A stretch of DNA of 64,000 nucleotides from Amoebidium appalachense (Eukaryota; Ichthyosporea), in assembly GCA_963693365.1 (NCBI GenBank), contig CAVNZM010000012.1, positions 1,054,001 through 1,118,000 of the forward strand, read 5' to 3'. This document shows positions 1-39,575 of the stretch, in pieces; within the stretch, counting starts at the first letter, position 1, and every line of letters starts with the position of its first letter. Made by a program: the position numbers and the translations under genes. The notes under the pieces were generated by a model. The model searched no databases. It saw only the letters and a list, made by a program, of their open reading frames with translations, and was not told the origin of the DNA.

Positions 1-600
1 CCCAATATCAGAAACACATTTAGCTATTAAATAACAACGTTTTTGTATACATAATACTTCAATAGTGAAAACTTCAACCCTTCCACCGTTAAGAAACGAG
101 TCAGGGGGATGTTGTGGGTCACAGTCGTTGGCTTTTGCTGTCTGTCCACGTATGCCCCAAAAGCAGAAACACACGTTAATACTAAGTAAGACCATTTTTG
201 TATATTTTGTGTACATCCTTGTATCACTTTGTCATTATATTTATTTTGTTTCTGAGTCGACGGTTGTGTATTTTTCGTTTACATCACATTAAAACCTTAT
301 CTCATCAAAATGAGTTTGCAATGAAGTTGGTCGTGCACAACCAACTTTTGCATACAGTGTATGAACACTAGTGGTTAAGTGGGTGCTCTCATAGTCGACG
401 GAATCACCGCGCCGGTGTATATTTGAAAGGCAATATCACAATCGTCGGCTTGGATGCTTTCTCTGTCTGTGCATGTAGACCCAAACATCAGCAACACATA
501 TGGTGTTAAAATAAAAACGTGTTCGTTTGTACAATACTTAAAAGGTGATAAAGCTTATTTTTCCACCGTCGAGAAATGAGATCGGGTACATACGTGTGTG
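1..600. repeat. Degenerate copies of an unnamed repeat
   Basis: Blocks around 115-290 and 440-590 share CACA(G/A)TCGT(T/C)GGCTT, CTGTCTGT and CAGAAACACA-like wording, and 1-110 matches the end of the second block. No exon is recognised here, although the PPR gene should continue through this interval. Confidence 0.5.
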
Positions 601-766
601 TGCATGTGTGGGAGCGGGGTGAGCTTGCTTTTTATTTTCTTTTTGTTTTTACTTTATTTTGGGGGGGGGAGAAGGGGGGTTGGGGGGGGGGGGGGGGGGG
701 GATTATGTGAAAGAATACGATTTACACATTCACGACGGGTGGATGGGTGGTGGTGGTGGTGGTGGT

Positions 767-960
<194 letters not shown>

Positions 961-1163
961 GTTTGTTTGTTTTTTGTTTTTTTTTGTTTTTTTTTTTTTT
1001 TTTTTTTTTGGGGGGGGGGGGGGGGGGGTTGAGGTGTGTACTTTTTCTTAACCAATTCTCCGGTCATTTTTCCTTCCTTTTCTTTTTTTCTTTCTTTCTT
1101 TCCCCTTTCTTTTTCTCCTTTATATTCTCCAGTCTTTTTGGGGGGGAGACTAGAAGCAGATAC

Positions 1164-14109
<12,946 letters not shown>

Positions 14110-14365
14110 ATGAAGCAAACTATGGGCTTAGCAGGAGATGGGGAAAATGGAGAAATTTGAAGCCTTAGTATAGCAAGCAATAACCGAATCGTTAGAGAAT
14201 ACAGGGTTTCTAATTCTTATATCACGAGCATGCCATCTCCCAGGGTTATAACATCTTCAGTTGATGCACCAAACACATGTGTGTGCCCGCCATGCATGTC
14301 GGTTACATCTCTGGGCAGATACATGGAACCCTCATAGGGAGGGAAGAAGGAAGGGGGGGGGGGGT

Positions 14366-14513
14366 TTTGAATGCGGAACACGGTACAAAGTACGCATACA
14401 CGACGAGAAGCATGGTGCAGGACACATGCAAAGGCAAACATTCAAGTATGCAACATCAGCCATGTGCACAGTATGCGTCATAAGCAGAGCCCATCCTCAG
14501 GGAGGACCCAAGG
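14366..14513. repeat. Dispersed repeat family B, truncated copy
   Basis: 148 bases nearly identical to 8475-8623 and to the starts of 16216-16583 and 61874-62251. G tracts lie on both sides. Confidence 0.85.
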
Positions 14514-14861
14514 GGGGGGGGGGGGGGGGGGGGGGATAACTGACAACATATGTGCTGGTGGGTGGCACTGTGGCTGCTCTTCTGACTGCGGCCCTTGCCT
14601 ATGAAAAACACCGTCAGAGAGGATATGCCCAAAGAATAAAAAAAAAAGGGGGGGGGGGGGGGGGGGGGGGAGGGGGGGGGGGAGGGGAGGAAGGCCGAGC
14701 GGCGGGGGGAAGGGGGGGGAGGGGAATCGAGAAAAGAGAAGGGGAAGGGGGTAGGGTCGAGAAAGGGGAGGGGAGGAGGAGGGGGGGGGGGGGGGGGGGG
14801 GGGTCAATCATGTGTCCTATATGGGCAAGGTTTTCTTCCCGTGGAGGGGAGGGGTTTTTTT

Positions 14862-14892
<31 letters not shown>

Positions 14893-14895
14893 GGG

Positions 14896-15394
14896 TTTGA
14901 ATGTGTCAAAAAGTACGAAGTACACAAGAACAAACGGATAGCACGATGCAGGATGCAAGCCATACATAAAGAGTATGCATAATAAGCAGAGCCCATCCTC
15001 AGGGGGGGGCCACGTCATCCACATTACCCGAGTTTCGACCTATTCACCTCGTTAACGAAACCCAACTCAGATACCGTTTCACTTGAACATGGGTAGGTCA
15101 CCCGTCTTGATCAGAGACGAGCAGGGTTGCTTATGCAGGCAAGGGCAGTGGGAAAGGCCGGGGGGTAAGGTTGCAGCAGTAAGCAGAAGCAAGAAAAATA
15201 TAGATAGGAATTCAGGAGACGGGGCTTCTAGGAAGCTCCCCCATCGCTACCTAAGTCGATACTTCCCTGGCTAACATACTACAGCTGAAAAGAATTAAGT
15301 CCCAAAGGCCGCAGAATTCGCAATCAGAGGGGGAAATATGAGATTTGACCCACGCCGCAGGGTAGTAACACGCCTTACTAGGGCGGAACTTTAA
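14896..15394. repeat. Dispersed repeat family A, full copy
   Basis: Second full-length copy, same orientation as the others and again directly preceded by a T-run/G-run junction. High identity to 3211-3710 indicates recent spread. Confidence 0.9.
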
Positions 15395-15786
15395 CGTCTT
15401 CGAACGTAAAGCTATGCCCCCGGATGTCAGCCGGAAATATGGAATCACCCATTGCTTTGGGCTTGAAAAGCCAAATCGATAGTCCGAGTTATGTGACGCC
15501 GGCGGGTAACATGCCGCATGTGTTCCAAGGGAGCTGTCGCCAACAGAGCGGTGTGTGCATGCGTGCGCGTAACGCAATGTGTGAAGTGTGTCTATAGCTA
15601 TGAGAGGGGGTATGCAGAAGTGGACAGATGAAGTGTGTGGAGAGAAAAACAGTAGGAAGAAAAGTAGACACCGGTGTGTGCAACCCCGCACAACATATAC
15701 ACACACACACACACACATAAATAAGCGAAGATTACAGGTAATCAACCAGAACAACAAGTGATAAGCAAAACAACAGGCGCCCAAAA

Positions 15787-16030
<244 letters not shown>

Positions 16031-16215
16031 GAGGGGGGGGGGGGGGGGGTCTTAGGGATATCCGCTGCAGAATCGTCAGATATTAGACAAATCGTACCAA
16101 TACGATCATTCTCCATATATATATGAGAGAAGATTGTGACTAACGATGTGCAGAGCTGGTTAAGACCTGTTGAGTGTGCAGAGAAAATGGGAGGGGAAGG
16201 AGGAGGGGAAGGGGG

Positions 16216-16583
16216 GGTTTGAATGCGGAACACGGTACGAAGTACGCATACACGAAGGACACATGCAAAGGCAAACATTCAAGTATGCAACATAGCCATG
16301 CGCACAGTATGCGTCATAAGCAGAGCCCATCCTCAGGGAGGGCCCAAGTCATCCATTGCGTCTGATTTTCGACCCCTTAGCCCGCATATGTATGACTCTC
16401 CAACTCAGACAGCAGCATCAACTGAACTTGGGAGGGTCAACCCGTCTTGATCAAAGACGAGCAGGGTTGCTTATGCAAGCAAGGTGAGCAAAACGGTGAA
16501 TATGTGTGTGCAAACTAATGCCGTGCAGCGAAAAATGTGTATGTGCTTACAGATGCACGACACAGAGCAACCATGCCCGGGGA
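16216..16583. repeat. Dispersed repeat family B, long copy
   Basis: About 370 bases aligning end to end with 61874-62251, with a small internal deletion near 16256. It extends past the common truncation point into the block GTCTTGATCAAAGACGAGCA shared with family A. Confidence 0.85.
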
Positions 16584-17446
16584 GGGGGGAGGGGGGGGGG
16601 GAAGTAAGAGAGGGGAGGGAATGTTAGAGTGTCAGTAGTCTCAGGGGACCCTGCAGAGTCGTTAGACATCAAACAAAAACGCACCAACGACCAAGTTCTC
16701 CAAGGGGAGATATGCGTAAAACGTTCTGCAGGGTGGGTTAGAGGCCTGCTGATGAGAAGAGTGTATACAGGGTTTGGCCAGGGGGGGGGGGGGGAAGGGG
16801 GGGGAAAGAAGGTAGGAGGGGAAGGGGGGGGGGGGGGGGGGGGGGAGGGTAGGCCGGGGAAGGGCGAAGGGCGAAGGGAGGGGAGGGAGGCAGGGGGAAA
16901 AGGGGGGGAGAGGAGAAGAATTTAAAATTATTAAATAAAAAAATAAAAAATAAAAAATAAAAAACCTGTGGTGGACAGATCAGAGACGAGAGCTCCATTT
17001 CAAAAGGGGGGGGGGGGGGGCAATACAGGAAGGACAACGTAAGGAAGGCAGCTTGTAAAGCCGGAGTGGGACAGGCTAGGGAGGGAGGGAGGGAGGAAGG
17101 GAAGAGACGATCAAATTGACCGTACTTAAGAGAGAGAGATGCGCCATAGCCCAAGAACACACCTTTGGGAAGGCGGGAGGGGGGGGGGGGGGGGGGGGGG
17201 GGGGTTGCTCCTGTGATTATGAGTCTTTGTACGCATGAGTTCTCAAGCTAACTCGTGATGGGCTCCACCAAAGATCCAGTCTTGCAATGTGCATGTGTTG
17301 GTGGGGTGCATGTGTGACCTCGTGTCTGTGTGCATAGGGGCTCGTGTGCTCAGCTGCAGGTGTGTGGTTATGCGTATATACCCGTGTGTGGGGGCAGTTA
17401 AGAAAAACCAATTCCATACCTGTTTAGGAGGAGACGGGGAGAGAGA

Positions 17447-17448
<2 letters not shown>

Positions 17449-17528
<80 letters not shown>

Positions 17529-17529
17529 G

Positions 17530-17583
<54 letters not shown>

Positions 17584-17600
17584 AAGGGGGGGGTGAGGGG

Positions 17601-17640
<40 letters not shown>
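17449..17640. repeat. (GA)n then (GT)n arrays
   Basis: A pure GA array merges into two GT arrays, followed by G-rich sequence to about 17730. Confidence 0.97.
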
Positions 17641-18330
17641 AAGAGAGAGGGGGAGAAGGGGGGAGAAGGGGAGGGGGGAGGGGGGGGGGGGGGGGAGGGG
17701 GGGGGGGGGGAGGGGGGGGGGAGCGGAGGGGGAGGGGGTGCTTCAAAACACATCTGCCTTTACCTGGTGGATAAGTGCACTCCTCGCATGTGCTACACAT
17801 GCGGCGCCCACACGGGCTGTAGCCTGTCTTAGCATCTTGCCGTGTTCCGCGCTCCCTACCGACTACGGTACACAACCTGCTGTCAACAAGAACCAAGTGT
17901 ACCCTTGAATGCCGACACGGTTGATGTGAACGTTGCTGTAAATGGCTACAGGGTGTGTGCTGCACGGTAACAGATGCCACAGAACTCATATAGCAATCTA
18001 AGGTTCCCTATGCTAGCAACCTATATACACTAAAAAAAGATACCCGCATATCCGTCTCGCATGTGCTAGGGTAGGTAGATCAACGTTGTGCCCGCAGTGC
18101 ATGCGTGCTTAACGATTTGGCATGGCTTGGCTCATTGATGACGTCACGCGGGCTCGTGTTACATTTTACAGTAGGCCTCCGAACGAGAAAGGGCGTTGAG
18201 AGCAAGCAGAAAAGACTCCCGCGTTGAAGGAGAAGAAAAGAAATGAGTCGAAGAGAAGATGGTGGGAAACAAAAGGAAAACGAGAAAAAGAGGAAACGAA
18301 AGAAAAAAAATGAAAGGAAACAAAAAGAAA

Positions 18331-18338
18331 AAAAGGAA
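18331..18338 (-). terminator. Pol III T-run terminator of tRNA-Lys
   Basis: A T-rich stretch begins within about five bases of the tRNA 3' end on the minus strand and contains an uninterrupted T run extending to about 18329. Confidence 0.7.
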
Positions 18339-18411
18339 CGCCCGATGCGAGACTTGAACTCGCGACCCTGGGATTAAAAGTCCCATGCTCTACCGACTGA
18401 GCTAACCGGGC
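18339..18411 (-). tRNA. tRNA-Lys (anticodon UUU)
   Basis: The 73-nt reverse complement folds as a complete cloverleaf. The 7-bp acceptor stem (GCCCGGT with ATCGGGC) has one G-U pair. The D arm is GCTC/GAGC, the anticodon loop reads CTTTTAA, and the T arm GCGAG/CTCGC encloses TTCAAGT. Internal A (TAGCTCAGTCGG) and B (GAGTTCAAGTC) boxes are canonical. There is no intron and no encoded CCA. A run of seven T follows the 3' end on the minus strand, as expected of a Pol III terminator. Confidence 0.97.
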
Positions 18412-18611
18412 CTGTGGGTTACCGCCAAAACGCGAGGAATATAACAATTTTTAGCCATGTACACCCAAAAGAAAAGAGAAATCCCTTCTGACACACTCTC
18501 AAGCAGGCAATGCCGAAACGGTCTAACTAATTATCAGTTCTGGAAAATGATTTCCGCATGCTTTAATTGTCTTCTTCGGCCGTTAGAGGCTCTCCCCTTC
18601 CCTTTCACAAC

Positions 18612-18655
<44 letters not shown>

Positions 18656-19357
18656 AGATCTAATAGGGTCCTCTCCCCACCCCCCACTCCCCAGCTAATT
18701 AGCCCCTTCCTCCCCCCCACCATAGAAACTTGCACAAAGAAAAAAACAAAAAAAAAGGAAATGGAAAAAAAGAATTCGTCTCCCTGCCATTGTTTGTTTG
18801 GTATTCGACAAGTCAAAATATTCTGCAAGCCTGCTTATGGCCTAATTGTTACATATTGTAGGTCGTTACAGTAGCCTCGCAATGCCTCCTTCTATTCCAC
18901 CAAACTCTCCCCTCTTTCCCCTCCCCCTCCCCCCACCCTCCCCTCCCCCCGAGGCCTTCTGAGCAGATTGCCTCCCCTCCCCCCCCCCCCCCCCCCTTAC
19001 ATCCCCCCTCAATCCCCTCTAACCTCCCCCTTCAAGGCAATGCCATCCCCCCCCCTCCCCCCCATCCGCCCCTCTCTCCAACCTCCCCCTTTGAGGCATG
19101 GCCTCAAAGTCTCCCCCTTCCACCGAGGGCAACACAAAAAACTTTACGACCTCGGATAGGAGGTTTACATGAAACGGCGAAAAACGCACATTTAAACTTC
19201 ATGTTTGTATTCTGTGGGTGCATGCATCATCCGAGTGGCACACCCACATACTATAAGTAATCAAAGTTCACGATGAAGCTATGGCCAATATTAGATCCAG
19301 CAATCTAACGGCAGCACGATAAAGTACCAACCACAGTGGTGGCTCAAGGTGGTGCCC

Positions 19358-19389
<32 letters not shown>

Positions 19390-20063
19390 AGGGGGGGGGG
19401 GGGGGGAGGAGGAGGAAGGGGGGGGGGGGGGGGATATTGCGCACAAAATAAATTTTGCGCTCGTTTGCTGGCCTCTGGCTATCCGGAGATATTTAAAATA
19501 CAGTGTACTTATACATTCACTGTGTGAAACGAGCCACGTACCGTGACTAAACTAAGTTTCTTGCATGTACATAGTTGAAGGATCATGTTTTATTGCCTTT
19601 AATAATACTCATAGAGCCTACACCGACGGTATGTAGCAGATCGTGTGACCCATTGTCACCGAGCATGTAAACAGTATTCTTAGGGTTTTAGAACTGCCAA
19701 CACCGGTTTGAAATAACTCATGAAATCACAACTAAATATTTAAGAGGGCTAGATCCTAGGTTGGTGTCTACATACTAAAGTCATTTTCTACCCAAGAGCC
19801 CTGGTGTGTTATTCTACACCAAATAGGTGGCATGCGCAAGGTGTTTTATGCCACTTCGTGCCAACACGTACCAACAGAAACTAATATTAAGTACTCTCCT
19901 ATGTCGGGTTGACTAAAAACAGTTACTGTTATTGATTAATACTAAGTAGTACTTGTAACTAAATTCAAGGTGCATGCCACCTTACAAACCATTTACACGC
20001 ATTTCATTGAGTGGAGTGCTAAGATCCGGGAATGTGGTCGTCACGGGCTAATGAGGAGCGAAA

Positions 20064-20101
<38 letters not shown>

Positions 20102-20321
20102 GGGGGAGGGAGGGATATGGTCGGGATGAATCACGACACCAGATGCCACATTTTCACGGGATCGGTTGGGGAGAGGGGCGGGAGGGGGGGAGGGGAGGAG
20201 GGGGGGAAGGGGGATGGAGGGGGGAGGCGGGAAAAAAGATTACAGATGCATACAAATGCTTGCCCTTAAGCTCGCATGTCCAAGAAACTCTTTGCATTTA
20301 ATTCGCTTATCTGCTACAGAT
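18412..20321. other. Intergenic stretch between tRNA-Lys and the PTEN stop
   Basis: C-rich low-complexity DNA (18613-18655, 18900-19100), G tracts at 19362-19433 and 20065-20110, and otherwise ordinary AT-balanced sequence. No exon or RNA gene recognised. Confidence 0.6.
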
Positions 20322-31482
<11,161 letters not shown>

Positions 31483-31720
31483 TCTGCTTGCCTACGAGCT
31501 CCGACGTGGGAGGCTAGATGTGTTAAACGAAACTGCAACTACAGCATCGTGCTTTAAATGCGACGAGTGATGAATTGCCTCTTTAAACGATTTGACGTAA
31601 AGCTGATAATGGTGAGAAAAAAGGTGAGGGCGTGCGTTTGATGATAGGGAGATTTATGACCATCACGCACATGACACTAATCTCTAGCTATTCCAAAATC
31701 ATAGTATACTAAACAAATGG

Positions 31721-32014
31721 ATGTACATTGCTCGATTGTTAGACAGACCATTCGCACCATCTCAGGATCTATATAATGAAAAAACGGCGACAGAGAAAGC
31801 AAAAAAAATGTATGATGAGCTAGAAGACATGCTTTTTATGGCTGTTGCGTGTACAAGAGTGCAAGTAAAAAGGGGATCTCCCCCAGTTGTTCGTCTTTCG
31901 ATGTTGAAACCAAGGATTCCCTATGAACATCAGACTGCCCATGACTCGAGGTCCACCTATTATTTCCTATACCCGAAAAAAAACACTAACGCATTCCTGT
32001 CTTCTGTAAATTGA
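31721..32014 (+). CDS. Hypothetical 97-codon ORF
   Basis: An ATG-started ORF in ordinary-complexity sequence, 239 bases upstream of the PTEN start and divergent from it. It is Lys/Arg-rich and contains MYDELEDMLFMAVACTR. No domain, signal peptide or membrane segment is recognised. Two imperfect copies of a short element containing ATGAAACATGCATGCA follow its stop. It could be a small divergent gene or a chance ORF. Confidence 0.2.
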   Translation: MYIARLLDRPFAPSQDLYNEKTATEKAKKMYDELEDMLFMAVACTRVQVKRGSPPVVRLSMLKPRIPYEHQTAHDSRSTYYFLYPKKNTNAFLSSVN

Positions 32015-34020
<2,006 letters not shown>

Positions 34021-34029
34021 TTTCTCCGA

Positions 34030-34505
34030 CCAGAATTATTCTGCAAAAAAGCAGAATTATGCTGCAAAAAGCAGAATTACACTGCAAGAAGCAGAATTAT
34101 TCTGCAAAAAACAGAATTATTCTGCTAAAAGCAAAAATATTCAGAAAAAGCAGAATTGTTCGGCAACAGCAGAGAGATTATCCAAGCAAAATTATTCTTA
34201 TTAAGGCAGAAACATTCTGCAAACAGCAGAATCAATCTGCTAAAAGCAGAGTTATGCTGCTAAAAGCAGAATTACTCTGCTAAGCAGAAATATTATGCTG
34301 TAGAAAGCAGAATCATTGAATTCTGCTTTTTTGCGGAATAACTCTGCTAAAAGCAGACTAAATCTGCTCTTACAGAATAATTCTGCTCACAGCAGAATAG
34401 TTCTGCTTTTTCAGAACAATTCTGCTTTCTGCAGAACAATCCCGCTTTTTTGCAGAATAATTCCGCTATATGTCATATTAATAGTTCTGCTTTTTGCAAG
34501 TTGAC
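34030..34505. repeat. Palindromic GCAGAAT/ATTCTGC minisatellite
   Basis: About 20 units of GCAGAATTATTCTGC, itself a near-palindrome, joined by A-rich linkers in the left half and T-rich linkers in the right half. The polarity switches near 34318. Confidence 0.9.
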
Positions 34506-34740
34506 TCTGCCAATGTGCTTAATGTACACTCACGTGGAAGTTGTAGGTGGTGGTACGGGCATCGGAGGAGGAGGAGCTTGACCTAATGTCGAATGCACCT
34601 TCTGAACTGATGCACATCTATTGTGCATGGAACTCATGTGTGTGTTTGGTGCACTTGCCGAGTGCTTCACTAAAGCCATGGCAAGGAACTGTGTTGAATC
34701 CCAATCATTATTTCATCGCAATCATTATTTCTCTTCTTCC

Positions 34741-34979
<239 letters not shown>

Positions 34980-34983
34980 GCTT

Positions 34984-35310
34984 GATAACAACAAAAGTTC
35001 CGATGTCCCGTGCCGAATTATGTGTCGCTGTTCTATGGATTCAAATTCAGAATCAGCCTGAGGTACGTGCACGAATGATGCCTACGTGCGGCACCGGTAC
35101 CCTATGTATGCATGAAGCCCGGATACAACTTGACGTACCGTAGTGCTGAGCATCTTCCTTGTGTACTAATATATTTGCTTTCTCCGAGGTAGCCAACACC
35201 GGGTCCCATACAGATGGGCTCGAGCCCGTTGCCGATCTATTCAGATCAAAAGAGCATACAGATGATACTATGAGCTGATCATGGTGCCTAAAATGTTGAA
35301 GAGGGGCCAC
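34984..35310 (-). other. Possible exon pair of an unrecognised gene
   Basis: An ATG at 35310 opens an 85-codon frame with a GTACGT donor near 35135. A second open piece after CTCAG (about 35066-34984) reads ADSEFESIEQRHIIRHGTSE. The phases of the two pieces do not join cleanly. The chance similarity to RHG phosphatase motifs is too short to use. Confidence 0.15.
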
Positions 35311-35639
35311 TGGCGTGGTTTACTGCTTCTAGACCGCTACAGAAATTGATAATAAATATTAATTGAGCTTCTAATCAAGATTTTGTGCTTTCGAATGTGC
35401 AGAACGAATGCACATTTCGAAATTGCACTACAGGCCCTGCTTGGGCTATGATACGATAAAGACTAAGTGTTGAATCAAGCAAGTTTTCGCCGCAAAACGT
35501 CTCCCTTCAAGTTTTCGCCGCAAAACGTCTCCCTTCAAGCTAGCCTAGTATGACTGTCTTGCCTGCTCTGTAGCACCTAAGGGGTTAGGGTTGTGCGTGC
35601 ATGTATGGTACGCAAGTCGTGATGTGCTGACACATGTAC

Positions 35640-35910
<271 letters not shown>

Positions 35911-36322
35911 CGTGAGCGCAAACGCGCGTTCAGTGCATTATGCTTTGTGAGTGCCGTATCTGATGCCTAGTTTGTCATGCCATCTGATTTAACGATGACA
36001 TGCATGCTATCTAATAGTATGATCAACAGTCTCCTATACATTCCTTCAACAATACAGCCCAGCACGTTAAGAAACTGAGCATATAAAGCCCAAGCCACAA
36101 CATCACATCCGAGAGCCCAAATTTAGGCTTCTCAAAACAGAATATTACATATTCAATAAAATCAAAATAAATCTGAGGAACCCATAAAGGATGCAGTTGC
36201 TCTATTTTGCACGTGCTTAGCTACAATTGTAGTTTACTGCTATATTTCGCATGTGTGCAATTTTAACAACCCAACAAAGATGTACTAGTACATATTGTGC
36301 ACGTGTATTTAGAAAGCATGAT

Positions 36323-36450
36323 CTATGCGTATGCGCCCGACCCAGAGGCCTTCTTGCCGGAGAGTGCAAACAGTCCTGTGGAGACGATCGAGCAGAAGCA
36401 GGCCAGGATTGTCAAATAGAACACGTACTTGAGCTGTTTTTTTTTTTTTT

Positions 36451-36489
<39 letters not shown>

Positions 36490-37201
36490 AGGGGGTGGCG
36501 GTGTTATTATCAACCGGGTAGACTGAGGGAAAGCTTGCAAGGATGGGGATGGATGGGAGGGGGGGGGGGCAGACTGGGTCACAGTATGAAGTGCACATTC
36601 CCGAAAGACAGAACAATGCAAATTTTGCAAGGCACACACACAGAGTAGGCATCGTAGGTTTGGGGGGGGGGGGGGGGGGGGGGGGGAGGGTCGTGTCATT
36701 ATCCATTGGGTAGTTCATGTGATTGCCATACACACACAAACACACAAACACACGAGCACAAGCACGCACGCACACCCGCACGCACACACGCACACACACA
36801 CACGGACACACACAAGCGCACGCACACACACATACACGCGTGCGCGCGCACGCACACACACACACAAACACACACAAACACACACACACACACACACACA
36901 CACAAGAGCGCGCGTACGCACACACATGCACGCACACGCACACACAAGAGCGCACATACAGGCTGTATGCACGAGCCTAGGAACACATGTGCACGTGCAC
37001 ACATTGCATACAAGCAACACACCCATACACACGAAAACCCACATGCACACACCGACACATATCCACACAACCCCCTGCACGCAAACAAACACCCACATGC
37101 ATGCCAATAACGGAAAATCACATGCACGCACCCAGGCTCACATTAACACTCAGGCTCTCAACTACATGCAGACACACTCACCCAACACACACGCACACAC
37201 G

Positions 37202-37234
<33 letters not shown>

Positions 37235-37399
37235 CTCGCAATCATCCCCCAAGTTGAACGGTCCTCCGTTAGTGCACACCTCCAGCATGCCCACCCCATC
37301 GATGCCCAGGTCACCCCCAATCCCCGCCAAGAAAGTGAGCATTGTTGCTGCATATACCAGTGCTGTTGGGGGTTGTAACAATATTTAGTTCAAGGGCAC

Positions 37400-37445
<46 letters not shown>

Positions 37446-37750
37446 ACACACACACCCTCCCCTCTCTTCCCTCCTCCCCCAGCTCCCTTCTGCCCTCGAT
37501 TCCGGCTCCCTCTGGTTTGAGTGCAGTAGGTGTTTCAACACTTTGCAATTTCCCTGTTGTGTCTGGGCTGAAAGCCCATATACCTTTATTCTGCCTTCTT
37601 CGAATACATCCACATCTTCCCGCCCCTCCCCCCCCCCCCTCCCCCAACCCTCCTCCCAGTCTCCCCATTCACATTTCTCCCTCCCCGGGCCACTCCCACC
37701 CTTCAACACACACCACACACCCTCTATCCTTCCAGCATCCCATTTCTATC

Positions 37751-37785
<35 letters not shown>

Positions 37786-38124
37786 CCCCCGCTCCTTACA
37801 AGGTCCACTGTCAGAATTTGGCAAAGCAGTGCCAAGGGGAGGGGGTGGGGGAGGGACGGAGTGAGGGAGGAGGAGGGGGTTGTGAGTGTGTTGGGGAAGG
37901 GGAGGGGAGAGGGAAGGGGTCTGGGGGAGTGGGGGTGGGTGGGTGGATGGGGGGGGGGGGGGGGGGGGGGGGGAAGGCGGCCCCAGGGGAAGGGTAGGGG
38001 GGAGGGGGGAGGGTGGAGAGGAGGGGGTCAGACTGCGCTACAGAGTACGAAGTAAACATTGATGACGGACAACACAGTGCAGGGTGTAAAGCACACATAA
38101 TGGGTATATGCCACACGTGTGTGT

Positions 38125-38175
<51 letters not shown>

Positions 38176-38204
38176 CAATGGGTATATGCCACACACATGT
38201 GTAT

Positions 38205-38254
<50 letters not shown>

Positions 38255-38722
38255 GGGGGTATACATCCAAAGCCCATAGACAAGGAACAGAAGATGTCTG
38301 TAGAGCGAATGAGACACATGTCGGCCAACCCGGCAAATACGACCGTTAGGGAGAAAATCACCGCCACCCCTTGAAGCACCTGTGTAAATATACGATTAGA
38401 AATGGCCTACGATTAACGAAATCGAAAAAGTGCTTGGTGTATAAAATGAGACAGACGGGAAAGGGAAAAAGACATTTGAAGTCCCGACATAACCCATTAC
38501 ATAATACATAGCCACCAAAACGAAATGTGCAAACTTAAGCATGTGGCACCATTCCAGCAGACCCCATCGTCTTTGGGTGCTTTCCCCCCTCTATTTCTTC
38601 TCTTTTGTGTGTTTGTGTGTGTGCACGTGTGTATGCGTGTGCGTGTGTGTGTGCGCGCTTCTGTGTGTGCATGTGTGTGTGTGTGTGTGTGTGCGCACAC
38701 ACACGAGTTCGTGTGTGTGTGT

Positions 38723-38758
<36 letters not shown>

Positions 38759-38809
38759 AGGTGTCCGTGTGTGTTTGTGTGTGTGTGTGCGCGTGTGCGC
38801 GTGTGCGCA

Positions 38810-38849
<40 letters not shown>

Positions 38850-39519
38850 TGCATGTGTGAATGGTGTGTGTGTGTGTGTGTGTGTGTATGCTGCACATGG
38901 GCGTGCCTGTGTGTGTGTGTGTGTGTGTGTATGTGTGTGTGTGTGTGTGCGTGCGCGAGTCAGCGTGTGCACACGCGTGTGTGCGTGTATGTATGTGTGT
39001 GTGTGTTTTTAGGGTTGGAGAAGGTTCTTACCACGGCCGCTGCCCAGCAGCCAGAAGGCCAATCCTTGCCTATGTCCTTTCCATATTTGGCGCAGTTGCT
39101 GTACGTGATGCCTCCGGTGCGAGGTTGGGCCGGTAGGTAATGACACGAGGAGATGAGCCCTGATGTTTAGCAAAAGCGATGAGTGAACGGGCGAGGGGTA
39201 AAAGGAGGGGGTAAGAACTTTGTACTTGGGCTAAAGAGAAAGGCAAGCGTGCTCTATGTAGTTATGGAAGTGAGGAAACGTTGCTGGGGGCTTGTAGAGT
39301 TTTTGTGGGGGCGGGATGATTGTGAAATCTTCAGCGAGCAAACAGTGAACGGACTGCCGCAGTGTGACACAGAGAGGTTTTGAACAAAGCGTGCCGCTCA
39401 TGGGACCCAAACAGGAAAAGTACAGAAGAGCATGGGACACGAAAAAAAACACACTTCACTTATATGCACAGATCTGGTATCATACACCCACGCAACACAC
39501 ACAAGCAACATACACACAC

Positions 39520-39575
<56 letters not shown>

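Noticed and set aside
14552-14650. + strand VGGTVAALLTAALAYEKH as a membrane-protein exon
   Set aside because: There is no AG acceptor nearby on the + strand. The minus strand has a better acceptor at the same place, so coding on + is not supported.
34984-35066. IIRHGTSE as a phosphoglycerate-mutase (RHG) motif
   Set aside because: Only a few residues match, no other family motif follows, and the donor side is poor.
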